Shown here in pieces: positions 1-7,937 of a stretch of 14,737 nt of DNA (position 1 is its first letter; every line of letters starts with the position of its first letter). The DNA is taken from NCBI GenBank assembly GCA_900553925.1, contig USFH01000038.1, forward strand, positions 1 through 14,737. Reading direction: 5' to 3'. A program made the position numbers and the translations under genes. The notes below the pieces were generated by a model. That model did no database searches. It had not been told where the DNA came from and saw only the letters and a list, made by a program, of their open reading frames with translations. Source of the stretch: an uncultured Clostridium sp. GTDB taxonomy: Bacteria; Bacillota; Clostridia; Lachnospirales; Lachnospiraceae.

Positions 1-1
1 A

Positions 2-472
2 CTTTTGTTATATGGCTATGGTGAATTTGCAGATGAGCTTGGACTTCAGCCAGTCATGAGCTTAAAAACGACTGTCAGCACGATCAAGACCTATCCGGCC
101 GGTACCGCAATCAGCTACGGCGGCATCTATGTAACGGACAAGACGACACGTATGGGTGTCATCCCTTACGGCTATGCCGATGGATTCTTCCGTGCGCTCT
201 CCAACCGTTGCACCCTGATGTCGGAGGAAGGTCCGGTTTACCAGCGCGGAAAGATCTGCATGGATATGTGCATGATTGATCTGACTGACAAGATGCAGGT
301 CGATGTCGGCAGCGAGATTGAAATCTTCGGAAAGAAGAATTCCATCAACGTTATGGCGGCTCTGGCAAACACGATTCCATACGAACTAACCTGTGCCGTC
401 AGCAAGCGAGTTCCAAGATTCTACTACCGGAATGGAAAGATGATTGAGAAAGAATTGCTGTTGCGTGGGTAA
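2..472 (+). CDS. alr: Alanine racemase, C-terminal part (gene cut by window start)
   Basis: The reading frame is open from the first bases of the window, so the TTG at position 5 is an internal leucine codon and not a start. The visible 156 codons match the second half of PLP-dependent alanine racemase, which interconverts L- and D-alanine for peptidoglycan synthesis in the cytoplasm. The LYGYG segment, the MSLKTTVS strand, the GVIPYGYADG motif and the GKICMDMCMID motif are all typical. The GYADG tyrosine corresponds to the catalytic Tyr265 of the Geobacillus enzyme, and the CMDMCM segment lies at the substrate carboxylate site. The half carrying the PLP lysine lies upstream of the window. 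The gene ends in TAA just ahead of a strong terminator and converges on the permease gene. A catabolic or broad-specificity racemase paralogue cannot be excluded from this half alone. Confidence 0.93.
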   Translation, partial: LLLYGYGEFADELGLQPVMSLKTTVSTIKTYPAGTAISYGGIYVTDKTTRMGVIPYGYADGFFRALSNRCTLMSEEGPVYQRGKICMDMCMIDLTDKMQVDVGSEIEIFGKKNSINVMAALANTIPYELTCAVSKRVPRFYYRNGKMIEKELLLRG

Positions 473-500
473 ATTGTTGCGCAAGTAATTACATAAGCAT

Positions 501-530
501 AAAAAGCTGGGATTTTTGTCCCAGCTTTTT
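501..530. terminator. Bidirectional rho-independent terminator between alr and the lactose permease gene
   Basis: A perfect 12-bp inverted repeat (arms 501-512 and 519-530, 6-nt loop) has a GC core, CTGGGA/TCCCAG. It is flanked by A5 on the left and T5 on the right, so each strand yields a hairpin ending in a U tract. It lies 28 bp after the alr stop and 17 bp beyond the permease stop on the other strand, and so can serve both convergent genes. Confidence 0.92.
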
Positions 531-547
531 GTTTGCGTTCCAGCTTC

Positions 548-1933
548 CTATATCTCATGACGGATATCCGAACCAATACCCCGCTGCAATTTTATCCGCT
601 CGTTTTCTGCTTCCACATTCATCTTGGAAAGAATAACCAGAATCAATACATCGAAGATCAACGGCAGCCACAAGTACATAAACTGCATCATATCCAATGC
701 AGACTGCGGCTGTGTCGTATTTGTTCCAACATAGCCACTCAGTTCCATCAGCCATCCAACAACCGCAGTTCCGATACCTCCACCAATCTTCACGCCCAGC
801 GAAGTACACGAGTACATCGTTCCATCGACATGCTTTCCATGTGTGAGATAGGTGTATTCCGAACACGATGCGATCACCGCATTCATATCGCCCTGCCACG
901 GTCCCTGACCGAGCGCAGCAACGGCTGTAAATACAAGCATCAATGGCACATTGCCGAAATAACCTGCCACGACAACCAGTGCCCTGCCAATTACAGCAAG
1001 CATATAGCCTCGCATATTTAATTTATACATGCCCTTCCATTTTCCTACCAATGTCGGCGTGAAGATCAACGCAATAATCAGAGGAATATTGACCGCCCAT
1101 GCAAACCATCCGAAGAGATTTTTATTTTTGAGCACCCATGTCATATAAAATAAGCCAGCACCAATCATTGCACTATACAACTGCTGTAAGATATATGTCC
1201 CACAAATCATCATATAATATTTGTTCTTCACAAGCAGCTTGAACGCTTGAATCAGTCCATATTTTTCTTCATTATCCTGCGTTTTTCCCTCGTTCAGCTC
1301 TTCCTCGGAAAGTTCCTTCACGGAGAGACAAGAGATTGTATTTACCACCAGTCCGATAACCGCATAGATAATAGCAACCAGTCTCCATGCCGCCGCATCA
1401 CCACCACAGCGATCAACAAATCCAACGGTAATCGACTGGATCAAAAGACTTGTTGAAAATGCGAAGATAAACCGGTAAGAACCCATCTGTACACGTTCCT
1501 TACTGTTCTTCGTTATCAGCGATGTTAGTGCCGAATACGCGATGTTATTTGCCGTGTAAAAAATGCCATTTAACAGTGTGTATGCCAGAAAGAACCACGT
1601 ATACTGTGCTGTCTTGCCAAGGCTTGTCGGTACCGCAAAGCATGCAACCAGCGTGACTGCGCAGCCGATATATCCATACAGCATCCACGGACGTGCTTTC
1701 CCAAGTTTGCTGTGTGTCTTGTCGATCAGTGAACCAAAGAAAACATCTGTAAATCCATCCAGCAACTTCGAAAATGCGATCAAAGTTCCAACTATTCCGG
1801 ACGCAAGCCCAACCGTCTCGGTCAGATAGATCATGACAAACGATGTCAAAAATGCATACACTACATTTCCGGCGATATCGCCGGAACCGTAGCCCACCTT
1901 GTTATACCATTTTAAATATTTTTTCTCTTCCAT
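548..1933 (-). CDS. GPH-family sugar:cation symporter (probable lactose/galactoside permease)
   Basis: A 461-residue polytopic membrane protein with about 12 hydrophobic segments, of the glycoside-pentoside-hexuronide (MelB/LacS-type) branch of the major facilitator superfamily. Residues 57-83 carry the family signature: LLDGFTD, with Asp59 and Asp63 aligning to the cation-site aspartates of MelB, followed by GSLIDKTHSKLGKARPW. There is no C-terminal IIA-like domain, unlike streptococcal LacS. The start was placed at the ATG at 1933 because a GAGGAG ribosome site (1941-1946) lies 7 nt before it. An ATG 15 bp upstream would overlap that site. The gene follows lacZ by 16 bp, so the two form an operon and lactose or another beta-galactoside is the likely substrate. 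That substrate is inferred from context; melibiose or other galactosides remain possible. Confidence 0.88.
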   Translation of the reverse strand: MEEKKYLKWYNKVGYGSGDIAGNVVYAFLTSFVMIYLTETVGLASGIVGTLIAFSKLLDGFTDVFFGSLIDKTHSKLGKARPWMLYGYIGCAVTLVACFAVPTSLGKTAQYTWFFLAYTLLNGIFYTANNIAYSALTSLITKNSKERVQMGSYRFIFAFSTSLLIQSITVGFVDRCGGDAAAWRLVAIIYAVIGLVVNTISCLSVKELSEEELNEGKTQDNEEKYGLIQAFKLLVKNKYYMMICGTYILQQLYSAMIGAGLFYMTWVLKNKNLFGWFAWAVNIPLIIALIFTPTLVGKWKGMYKLNMRGYMLAVIGRALVVVAGYFGNVPLMLVFTAVAALGQGPWQGDMNAVIASCSEYTYLTHGKHVDGTMYSCTSLGVKIGGGIGTAVVGWLMELSGYVGTNTTQPQSALDMMQFMYLWLPLIFDVLILVILSKMNVEAENERIKLQRGIGSDIRHEI

Positions 1934-1940
1934 AGCTTTT

Positions 1941-1946
1941 CTCCTC
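1941..1946 (-). promoter_or_regulatory. Ribosome binding site that fixes the permease start
   Basis: GAGGAG on the minus strand, 7 nt before the ATG at 1933. It lies inside the 16-bp gap after the lacZ stop and makes the ATG at 1948 an unlikely start. Confidence 0.8.
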
Positions 1947-1949
1947 ATA

Positions 1950-4900
1950 TCATCCCTTCACATACGGAACAAGTGTGAACCCAAACTGAAATTCCTTCTC
2001 ATCGAATCGATATGCCGCAAGCACCTCCGGTCCACAACTGTTGGAGCCGATGCCATTTAACGCATAATCGATACATAATACCGTACTGTCCGATTCTTCC
2101 AATTCATAATTGTGTTTTGCCTGTGCCAGCATTTCCTGTGTGTAGTTTGATGCCTGAAATGAAAATGGTGTCTCAGACACTGCCGCGATTCCATACCGGC
2201 CGTTGTACAGTTCGACATAATCACAATCGAAATGACTGCCATTTTCCTGTGGCATAATGTAGTCCTCATGCAGATCCTTCACCGCACTGCGATACAATCC
2301 ATGACTCGCAGCTCTGTGCTTGTCACGGTAGCTCTCCTGCGGTCCCATGCCATAATACGAAGCCTCAGAAAGATTCTTGTTGAAGAATACACGCACACCG
2401 AATCTCGGAAGTTCTGGGAACTCTGCATCCTTGCTTACCTCCATGGATGCGGTAATTCTTCCTGAACTTTCCACCTTCCACACGAGCTCGACATCCAGAA
2501 TCTTCTGTACCGTTGGTGCTACAACGCCGACATGACTCATCACAATCACGCCATACTGGTTCTGAATTGTCTCCACCTTATACGCTCTTGTGTACGCCTC
2601 GTGAAAATGTGCGTTCTCCCATTTCGCGCGGATATACATATCATTATCCGTCGGTGCCCGCCAGATGTTCAGTTCCATCGGATGGTTCAGATAGTCCCGT
2701 CCTGCATATTGAAGCTTCGTAAAAAGTCCGGTTCGTTTGCTGATTGCATATGTGAAATCGCTCGCCTTTAATGTGATCTCTGTATCGGTTTCGCTGACGC
2801 TGATCTCATTTTTCTCTTCCGCTTCTGCCAGCCATTTGACTGCCGTCTGGTTTCTGCCATCGACATTGGCAAGCAGCACCTCATCAAATCCTAATTCATG
2901 CTTTGCCGGAAGCAATGGAAGTTCTTTTTTCAACTGATACCGGAGCTTCAGATACACCTTGCCACTCTGCGGAATGTCCAACTTGAGCGTCATCACACCG
3001 TCGCTGTGCGGTGCGATCGATACCTCATCCAGCACACCCTTTTGCACGCACAGACCATCCACAGTTATTTCATACAAGATGTCTGCATAGTCGCTTATAT
3101 CATCAAAATCCATATAGTTATGCAACACAAGTCTGCCGGTCTTCTCATCATAAGATACAACACGCACCGGACGGTACACATTCTTATATTCAAGCAATCC
3201 TGTATGTGGTGTACGATCCGGGTACACCAGTCCATCCATACAGAAATTTCCATCATGGATTGTCTCGCCGTGATCGCCGCCATAATAATATTTCGTCTTT
3301 CCATTTTCCGCCTGTCCGTGCGCAATCGCATGATCGCACCACTCCCAGACGAATCCGCCACACATCCGTGCATCCTTCTGGATTATCTGGAAATAATCCT
3401 CCAGATCGCCGGGCCCGTTCCCCATGCTATGGCAATATTCCACAAGCAGAAACGGTTTGCTGCCATCCTTCTCGAGATACTCTTCGATCTCGGAAAGTGC
3501 CGGGTACATCCGGCTGTACAGATCAAGATTTGAGTAATCATACGTCACATCGTAATTCCGATACCGCGCACTCTCATACTGCGTGATACGGGATGGATCG
3601 TATTTCTTTGTCCATGCAAGCACCTTTTCAAAATTGCATCCATAGGCGCTCTCATTCCCCATCGACCAGAAAATGATACAGAAGCGGTTTTTATCCCGCG
3701 CAACCATACGCTTCACGCGATCGAGAATCGCCTGCTCCCATGCCGGATCATCTGCAATCTTCTCGTTCCATTTTTTGAAGCGGTTGTAGTCTGTATCCTC
3801 CTTGCGGTACAGCATAAATGGTCCATGTGCCTCGATATCTGCCTCATCGCATACGAGGAATCCATAGCGGTCGCACATCTGATAAAAATACGGTGCATTC
3901 GGATAATGACTCGAACGAATCGCATTGAAATTATGCTCCTTCATCAAAGTGAGATCCTTCTTGATCTTTGCAACATCAACTGTAAATCCTGTGACCGGAT
4001 CCGAGTCATGCCGGTTCACACCGCGCAGCTTGATTGCCTGTCCATTGAAATATAACACCCGCTCCTGTATCGCTACCGTGCGCAAAGCAATCGCATCCAC
4101 GATCGTCTCATCCGCGCTTTGCAGGATGAGCGTGTACAGATACGGATGTTCCGTATTCCAAAGCTCTGGGTTTGCAATCTCCAATGTCACAGTTCCCGCC
4201 TTGCTGATTTCCGTCTGTGCAACCACATTTCCTGCCGCATCCTCCACGGATACGGTAACCGGAGTCTCCTGATAGTAGCTGATATCCAATGTAATTTTCG
4301 CACACGCTTCCGTGATTTCCGTCGTGATCCGATAATCCTGCACCGCCTTTTCCGGCCGCTTCAGAAGATAGACATCCCGGAAGATACCGCTCATCCGGAA
4401 CTTATCCTGATCTTCGAGATACGAACCATCGCACCATTTCAAGACAAGTACGGCAATCGTATTCTCGCCCTCTTCTATCACGTCTGTCACATCGAACTCG
4501 CTCGTTGCATGGGACACCTGACTGTATCCGGTATAGATGCCATTCACCCATACATAAAAGCAGCTATCCACGCCCTCAAAGTTCAGGTACACCTTCGGAG
4601 CCTTCTCATCCTTCGCATAAGAAAACGTATGCACATACGCACCACACGGAATATCCTGCGGCACATACGGCGGATCAAACGGAAATGGATAGCGGAAATT
4701 CGTGTACTGATGCGTGTCATAGCCTGCCATCTGCCAGACACCAGGCACGGGAATCTCATCAAAATCCGACGTATCATAACCGCTCTCATAAAATGCATCC
4801 CTCACATCATAGATGCTCTCAAAATACCGGAATTTCCACATGCCGTTTAACATCTGTACGCGGTCGGATGCCTCCCGATGCTCCACCAGATCCTCCATTC

Positions 4901-4988
4901 GGCGGGAAGCTGGTATATAATACGCTCTTGGCGGCATCGTATGTTCATGTAAGAAATCCAAATCTTCATAATAACGTGGCACAATCAT
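1950..4988 (-). CDS. lacZ: Beta-galactosidase, glycoside hydrolase family 2 (LacZ type)
   Basis: A 1012-residue cytoplasmic enzyme, close to the 1024 residues of E. coli LacZ, that hydrolyses lactose to glucose and galactose. Domains by inspection: sugar-binding jelly roll (about 40-210), Ig-like domain (about 215-310), catalytic barrel (about 312-600), linker domain, and small-chain domain (about 735-1010, with a WRAPTDND motif). The acid/base glutamate is Glu446 in WSMGNES and the nucleophile is Glu517 in LLVEYCHSMGNG. The RGVNRHD and CDEADIEAHGP motifs are intact. No signal peptide is visible. The ATG at 4988 is preceded by AAGGAGG with a 7-nt spacer. It is the first gene of a lacZ-permease operon, divergent from an AraC-family regulator that is the obvious candidate controller. 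No frameshift or missing catalytic residue is seen. Confidence 0.96.
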   Translation of the reverse strand: MIVPRYYEDLDFLHEHTMPPRAYYIPASRRMEDLVEHREASDRVQMLNGMWKFRYFESIYDVRDAFYESGYDTSDFDEIPVPGVWQMAGYDTHQYTNFRYPFPFDPPYVPQDIPCGAYVHTFSYAKDEKAPKVYLNFEGVDSCFYVWVNGIYTGYSQVSHATSEFDVTDVIEEGENTIAVLVLKWCDGSYLEDQDKFRMSGIFRDVYLLKRPEKAVQDYRITTEITEACAKITLDISYYQETPVTVSVEDAAGNVVAQTEISKAGTVTLEIANPELWNTEHPYLYTLILQSADETIVDAIALRTVAIQERVLYFNGQAIKLRGVNRHDSDPVTGFTVDVAKIKKDLTLMKEHNFNAIRSSHYPNAPYFYQMCDRYGFLVCDEADIEAHGPFMLYRKEDTDYNRFKKWNEKIADDPAWEQAILDRVKRMVARDKNRFCIIFWSMGNESAYGCNFEKVLAWTKKYDPSRITQYESARYRNYDVTYDYSNLDLYSRMYPALSEIEEYLEKDGSKPFLLVEYCHSMGNGPGDLEDYFQIIQKDARMCGGFVWEWCDHAIAHGQAENGKTKYYYGGDHGETIHDGNFCMDGLVYPDRTPHTGLLEYKNVYRPVRVVSYDEKTGRLVLHNYMDFDDISDYADILYEITVDGLCVQKGVLDEVSIAPHSDGVMTLKLDIPQSGKVYLKLRYQLKKELPLLPAKHELGFDEVLLANVDGRNQTAVKWLAEAEEKNEISVSETDTEITLKASDFTYAISKRTGLFTKLQYAGRDYLNHPMELNIWRAPTDNDMYIRAKWENAHFHEAYTRAYKVETIQNQYGVIVMSHVGVVAPTVQKILDVELVWKVESSGRITASMEVSKDAEFPELPRFGVRVFFNKNLSEASYYGMGPQESYRDKHRAASHGLYRSAVKDLHEDYIMPQENGSHFDCDYVELYNGRYGIAAVSETPFSFQASNYTQEMLAQAKHNYELEESDSTVLCIDYALNGIGSNSCGPEVLAAYRFDEKEFQFGFTLVPYVKG

Positions 4989-4995
4989 AAATCGT

Positions 4996-5002
4996 CCTCC
5001 TT
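4996..5002 (-). promoter_or_regulatory. Ribosome binding site of lacZ
   Basis: AAGGAGG on the minus strand, 7 nt upstream of the lacZ ATG; a near-perfect Shine-Dalgarno sequence. Confidence 0.85.
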
Positions 5003-5024
5003 GTATATGTATTTTTTTGTTTTT

Positions 5025-5039
5025 AATGAACCGTTCATT
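5025..5039. promoter_or_regulatory. 15-bp palindrome in the lacZ leader, candidate operator
   Basis: AATGAAC-C-GTTCATT is a perfect inverted repeat with 7-bp arms and a 1-bp centre. It lies between the predicted lacZ -10 element and the lacZ ribosome site. A 1-nt loop cannot form an RNA hairpin, so a dimeric DNA-binding protein is the more natural reader. The regulator is unknown. The site does not fit the CcpA cre consensus. Confidence 0.4.
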
Positions 5040-5064
5040 TTTCTGTCTTTTCGTATTGTCTGAT

Positions 5065-5096
5065 ATTATAATACTGATTTCCGTATAAAAAGTCTA
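5065..5096 (-). promoter_or_regulatory. Predicted promoter of the lacZ-permease operon
   Basis: On the minus strand TAGACT (5091-5096) is followed after 17 bp by TATTAT (5068-5073). A full TATAAT (5065-5070) overlaps it, offset by 3 bp. The -10 is strong and the -35 weak (4 of 6), which suits an activator-dependent promoter. Transcription would start near 5058, giving a leader of about 70 nt. Confidence 0.55.
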
Positions 5097-5106
5097 TGAA
5101 CAGGAA

Positions 5107-5135
5107 TGGACAAAATATGGACGAAATGATACAAT
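5107..5135 (+). promoter_or_regulatory. Predicted promoter of the AraC-family regulator
   Basis: TGGACA (5107-5112), 17-bp spacer, TACAAT (5130-5135): five of six matches to each consensus hexamer at ideal spacing. The -10 lies inside the first copy of a 15-bp direct repeat (5126-5140). Transcription would start near 5142 and give a leader of about 93 nt. Confidence 0.6.
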
Positions 5136-5219
5136 GAGCATTGCGATGGGATGTGCTTGCACATACCAGCATAATGCGAATGCAAACATGGAGCCGCAGG
5201 CGACATGATACAATGAGCA
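5126..5219 (+). repeat. 15-bp direct repeat pair in the regulator's control region
   Basis: ATGATACAATGAGCA occurs exactly at 5126-5140 and 5205-5219, 79 bp apart start to start. Both copies are preceded by CGA plus one variable base. Copy 1 covers the predicted -10 of the regulator gene. Copy 2 lies just before its ribosome site (5222-5227). This is a candidate binding-site pair for autoregulation; the spacing is 7.5 helical turns. Confidence 0.6.
5151..5164. promoter_or_regulatory. 14-bp palindrome ATGTGC-TT-GCACAT, candidate operator
   Basis: Perfect 6-bp arms around a 2-bp centre, in the lacZ/regulator divergent region between the two copies of the 15-bp direct repeat. It lies downstream of the predicted regulator promoter and upstream of the lacZ promoter. 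Binding by any particular protein is an inference. Confidence 0.35.
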
Positions 5220-5234
5220 ATAGGAGGTGTCCCT

Positions 5235-6098
5235 ATGTATATCAATACCGGTTACTTAAATCATTCCCATCTGGATTTCAAGGACAAGAGCCGCCCGCTC
5301 GTCGTCGGAAGCTGCGGCATCTATCGTCTGAGTGGCGATCCTAGGATGCCGACCTACCGTCCAAAGGGACGCCTGGATTATCAGATCATCTATATCGCAT
5401 CCGGACTTGGACATTTTCATTTCGATAAACCGGAAAATGAGACGATCGTCCCTGCCGGAAACATGGTGTTGTTTCGTCCAAAAGAATTACAGAAATATGA
5501 ATATTATGGAGAAGATAAAACCGAAGTGTACTGGATTCACTTCACAGGTTCCGATGTAAAAAACATCCTGCGAAGCTATGGTCTGCAAGATAACCAGAGA
5601 GTATTTCCGGTCGGTTCCTCTCTCGAATACGAACAGATTTTCAAACAGATTATTCAGGAATTACAGCGATGTCAGGAACACTACGAGGAAATGCTTGCCC
5701 TGCTGCTTCGCCATCTGCTTATTGTATTTCAGCGGGAACTCACACGCGTGCATATTCTGAAAAACGAATATCTGGATCGGGAGATGCACAGTGCTGTTAC
5801 CTATTTCAATGAGAATTACAATCAGGATATCAGTATAGAAAATTACGCCCAGACAAGGGGCATGAGTGTGAGTTGGTTTATCCGGAACTTCAAGAAATAC
5901 ACCGGCATGACACCGATGCAGTTTATCGTATCGCTGCGCGTCAACAATGCACAGATTCTTCTGGAGCAGACCAATTATTCGATCTATGAGATTGCGAAGA
6001 TCGTCGGTTACGATGACCAGCTCTATTTCAGCCGGTTATTCCGCAAACAAAAAGGAGTCTCTCCTTCCCAATACAGAAAGAGACAACCCCTTGCCTAA
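5235..6098 (+). CDS. AraC-family transcriptional regulator of the lactose operon (probable)
   Basis: A 287-residue cytoplasmic DNA-binding protein with the classic two-part layout. The N-terminal cupin-type sensing domain (about 20-100) includes YQIIYIASGLGHF, VPAGNMVLFRP and VYWIHFTG. The C-terminal AraC domain (about 185-285) has two helix-turn-helix units, near 201-222 and near 249-273, ending in YDDQLYFSRLFRKQKGVSPSQYRK. The length is usual for this family. The ATG is preceded by AGGAGG (5222-5227) with a 7-nt spacer. It is divergent from lacZ, which suggests that it responds to lactose, galactose or allolactose and activates lacZ and the permease gene. The ligand is inferred from position only. 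It ends 7 bp before the convergent gene at 6106, with no visible terminator. Confidence 0.9.
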   Translation: MYINTGYLNHSHLDFKDKSRPLVVGSCGIYRLSGDPRMPTYRPKGRLDYQIIYIASGLGHFHFDKPENETIVPAGNMVLFRPKELQKYEYYGEDKTEVYWIHFTGSDVKNILRSYGLQDNQRVFPVGSSLEYEQIFKQIIQELQRCQEHYEEMLALLLRHLLIVFQRELTRVHILKNEYLDREMHSAVTYFNENYNQDISIENYAQTRGMSVSWFIRNFKKYTGMTPMQFIVSLRVNNAQILLEQTNYSIYEIAKIVGYDDQLYFSRLFRKQKGVSPSQYRKRQPLA

Positions 6099-6105
6099 TT
6101 TCAGA

Positions 6106-6720
6106 TTACAGTTTCTTCAGGAAATGCTCCCGGTTCGGGTATTCCGCCCGGAATGCCCGCTTCGCGGCCTCCTGCAGCAATGCGAATTCCTTCTCCATAT
6201 GCAGCATGTGCGGCGCCGTAAATGCAATCGCGCTGATCTGTTCTGCGATTTTCTTCGCCACACCCTCATCGGAAAGCTGCCCCATACCGAAAACAATCGA
6301 CGTAAAACCTCTGCCGTTTCTGCTTACATCAATAAACTTCCGGAATGCATGCGTCATCTCAGACAGCAGGATTTCCTGTTCGGCTTCCGGCCGCTTGTCT
6401 GCATCAAACAGGCACAATCCGGAGACGGTCTCAACTGCCTGCTTACGCTTCTGTCCACCGATATCATTTGCCCCGCTCTCCGCAATATATTTGAGTTGCA
6501 TCAGATACCCGACGAATGCATCCGTCTTCGGTTTGCGCTTTCCGTAACGCGCCACCCAGAGTTTCTTTATAAACGCCGCATCCACTTCCTCCGGATTTCC
6601 CGCAGAATGATTTGCCATTTCACTTGCGTTCACAGTTTTATCTGCATTCGTATTCAATATGTCCAGCCGCTTCTCTGCGTCCATTTCGTTATAAAATTGC
6701 TCTAACCATGTCTCCTGCAT
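6106..6720 (-). CDS. Uncharacterised 204-residue protein
   Basis: I do not recognise a characterised family with confidence; it resembles small conserved proteins of unknown function annotated in Lachnospiraceae. It is charged and soluble, predicted mainly helical, with no signal peptide or membrane segment. Conspicuous segments are KKLWVARYGKRKPKTDAFVG (about 52-71), LKYIAESGANDIGG (about 76-89) and a glycine-rich stretch, NGRGFTSIVFGMGQL, near the middle. The ATG at 6720 has a GGAGA ribosome site (6727-6731) 6 nt upstream, which supports translation. It lies 173 bp downstream of the sugar-binding lipoprotein gene on the same strand, across a 16-bp repeat array. It could therefore be the last gene of that operon or have its own promoter. 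No function is proposed. Confidence 0.75.
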   Translation of the reverse strand: MQETWLEQFYNEMDAEKRLDILNTNADKTVNASEMANHSAGNPEEVDAAFIKKLWVARYGKRKPKTDAFVGYLMQLKYIAESGANDIGGQKRKQAVETVSGLCLFDADKRPEAEQEILLSEMTHAFRKFIDVSRNGRGFTSIVFGMGQLSDEGVAKKIAEQISAIAFTAPHMLHMEKEFALLQEAAKRAFRAEYPNREHFLKKL

Positions 6721-6771
6721 ATCTGTTCTCCGTTTCTTTTTATACTACCGATCAGCATCTGCATCTATTTA

Positions 6772-6867
6772 TCCGCGCATCCATTCATCCGTGCGTCCAT
6801 TCATCCACGCATTTAGTCTTCTGCGCATTCAGTCATACATCCATTCATTCATCCGTGCATTCATTTT
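6772..6867. repeat. Six degenerate 16-bp tandem repeats in an intergenic gap
   Basis: Units start at 6772, 6788, 6804, 6820, 6836 and 6852, each exactly 16 bp, with approximate consensus TCCGTGCATCCATTCA on the plus strand. Units 1 and 2 differ at two positions; the others diverge more. A decayed seventh unit may follow to about 6880. The period is not a multiple of three and stops interrupt the minus strand, so it is not coding. It lies between the lipoprotein gene and the 204-codon gene, in the untranslated part of any read-through transcript. Confidence 0.7.
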
Positions 6868-6893
6868 CTGCATAATTCCAGTTGCAGCATTCC

Positions 6894-7937
6894 TTACTTT
6901 CCAAGGAATGTATCGACGTTGTCCGCGTCTACCTTACGATATTGTGACATATAATAGATGTCATCCTCCAGACCATACCCTTCGATATCGCTTCCCTGAA
7001 ACAATGCGACCGTCAAAAGTGCGATCATCCTCGCCTGATCTTCCTTATCGTTATAGACCGTTCCCTGCATCGTACCATGTTCCACTGCCTCCAATGCATC
7101 GGTCAGACCATCAATGCCGAAAATAATCGGCCGCTCCGCCTGCCTGTAGCCGGCATTTTTGTACGCCTCAACAGCCCCCAGCGCCATCTCATCATTGTTC
7201 GATAAAATCAACTCAATCTCGGAACCATACTGATCGATCAACTGACTCACCCGGTTTTCTGCCTGTGCCCGGTTCCAGTCTGCAAACTGATAACTGAGTT
7301 TCTCCAGTTCTATTTCATTCTCAATCATCGTCTTAACCGACAGATCTGTCCGGCTGATCGCATCCTGATGTCCGGCTTCCCCTTCTAAAAGTACATATTG
7401 GATCTTCCCATCGCCATTCTTATCGACCTCCGGGTGATTCTTAATATATTCCGCAGCGATCTCGCCCTGCATCTCACCGGACTGTGCTGCATCACAGCCA
7501 ACATAGAAAAGCTTATCCCACTGAAGAAGATCCTCCTGCACCGGTTCCCGGTTAAAGAAAATAACCGGAATATCATTCTGCCGCGCCATACGGACAATAT
7601 TCGACGGTACTGTCCGGTCAACCAGATTCACGCATAAAACATCACATCCGGCATCAATCATTTCCTCAACGATCTCGTCCTGTTCCTGCTGGTCATTGTC
7701 GCCGCTTCTTACAGATACGATTACCTTCATCGTATTGCTCTCTTTTGCTTTCAGATTACTTTTTATTATATCTGTCATTGCATTGATAAACGGGTCGTCC
7801 GGTGTATATGTCACGACACCAACACGCAACGTATGATCGGCTTTTGTGTCCTGCTTTCCGCAGCCTGTCAGTGAAATCAAAAATACCCACACGCACAACC
7901 ATGCTATCATATTTTTCTTTGCATTTCTTCTACTCAT
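6894..7937 (-). CDS. MglB-like galactose/glucose-binding lipoprotein
   Basis: A 347-residue secreted lipoprotein: charged start, hydrophobic stretch 11-24, lipobox LTGC with Cys26, then a type I periplasmic-binding fold. Aligned by eye to E. coli MglB, all nine sugar-contact positions are kept: Asp48, Asn129, His190, Asp192, Arg196, Trp221, Asn248, Asp276 and Asn296. The EF-hand-like calcium loop is present (Asp172, Asn174, Asp176, Gln180) together with the distant ligand Glu242. Galactose or glucose binding is therefore well supported. Its ATG overlaps the stop of the upstream gene by 8 nt (ATGAGTAG) and has only a distant AAAGG, so translational coupling is likely. Because it sits behind a kinase pair and not beside an ABC ATPase, it may serve signalling, or both sensing and transport. 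Confidence 0.88.
   Translation of the reverse strand: MSRRNAKKNMIAWLCVWVFLISLTGCGKQDTKADHTLRVGVVTYTPDDPFINAMTDIIKSNLKAKESNTMKVIVSVRSGDNDQQEQDEIVEEMIDAGCDVLCVNLVDRTVPSNIVRMARQNDIPVIFFNREPVQEDLLQWDKLFYVGCDAAQSGEMQGEIAAEYIKNHPEVDKNGDGKIQYVLLEGEAGHQDAISRTDLSVKTMIENEIELEKLSYQFADWNRAQAENRVSQLIDQYGSEIELILSNNDEMALGAVEAYKNAGYRQAERPIIFGIDGLTDALEAVEHGTMQGTVYNDKEDQARMIALLTVALFQGSDIEGYGLEDDIYYMSQYRKVDADNVDTFLGK

Noticed and set aside
1934..1948. Longer permease start at the ATG at 1948
   Set aside because: It would overlap its own best ribosome site (1941-1946), which is correctly spaced for the ATG at 1933.
2898..4850. Long plus-strand open frames opposite lacZ (for example 2898-3533 and 4119-4850)
   Set aside because: They lie wholly antisense to an intact beta-galactosidase with all catalytic motifs, and their His/Ile/Arg-rich composition is typical of antisense shadow frames.
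5025..5039. CcpA catabolite-responsive element at the lacZ leader palindrome
   Set aside because: The dyad is 15 bp with a 1-bp centre and a C where the cre consensus needs A after TGNA. The spacing of the CG core also does not fit.
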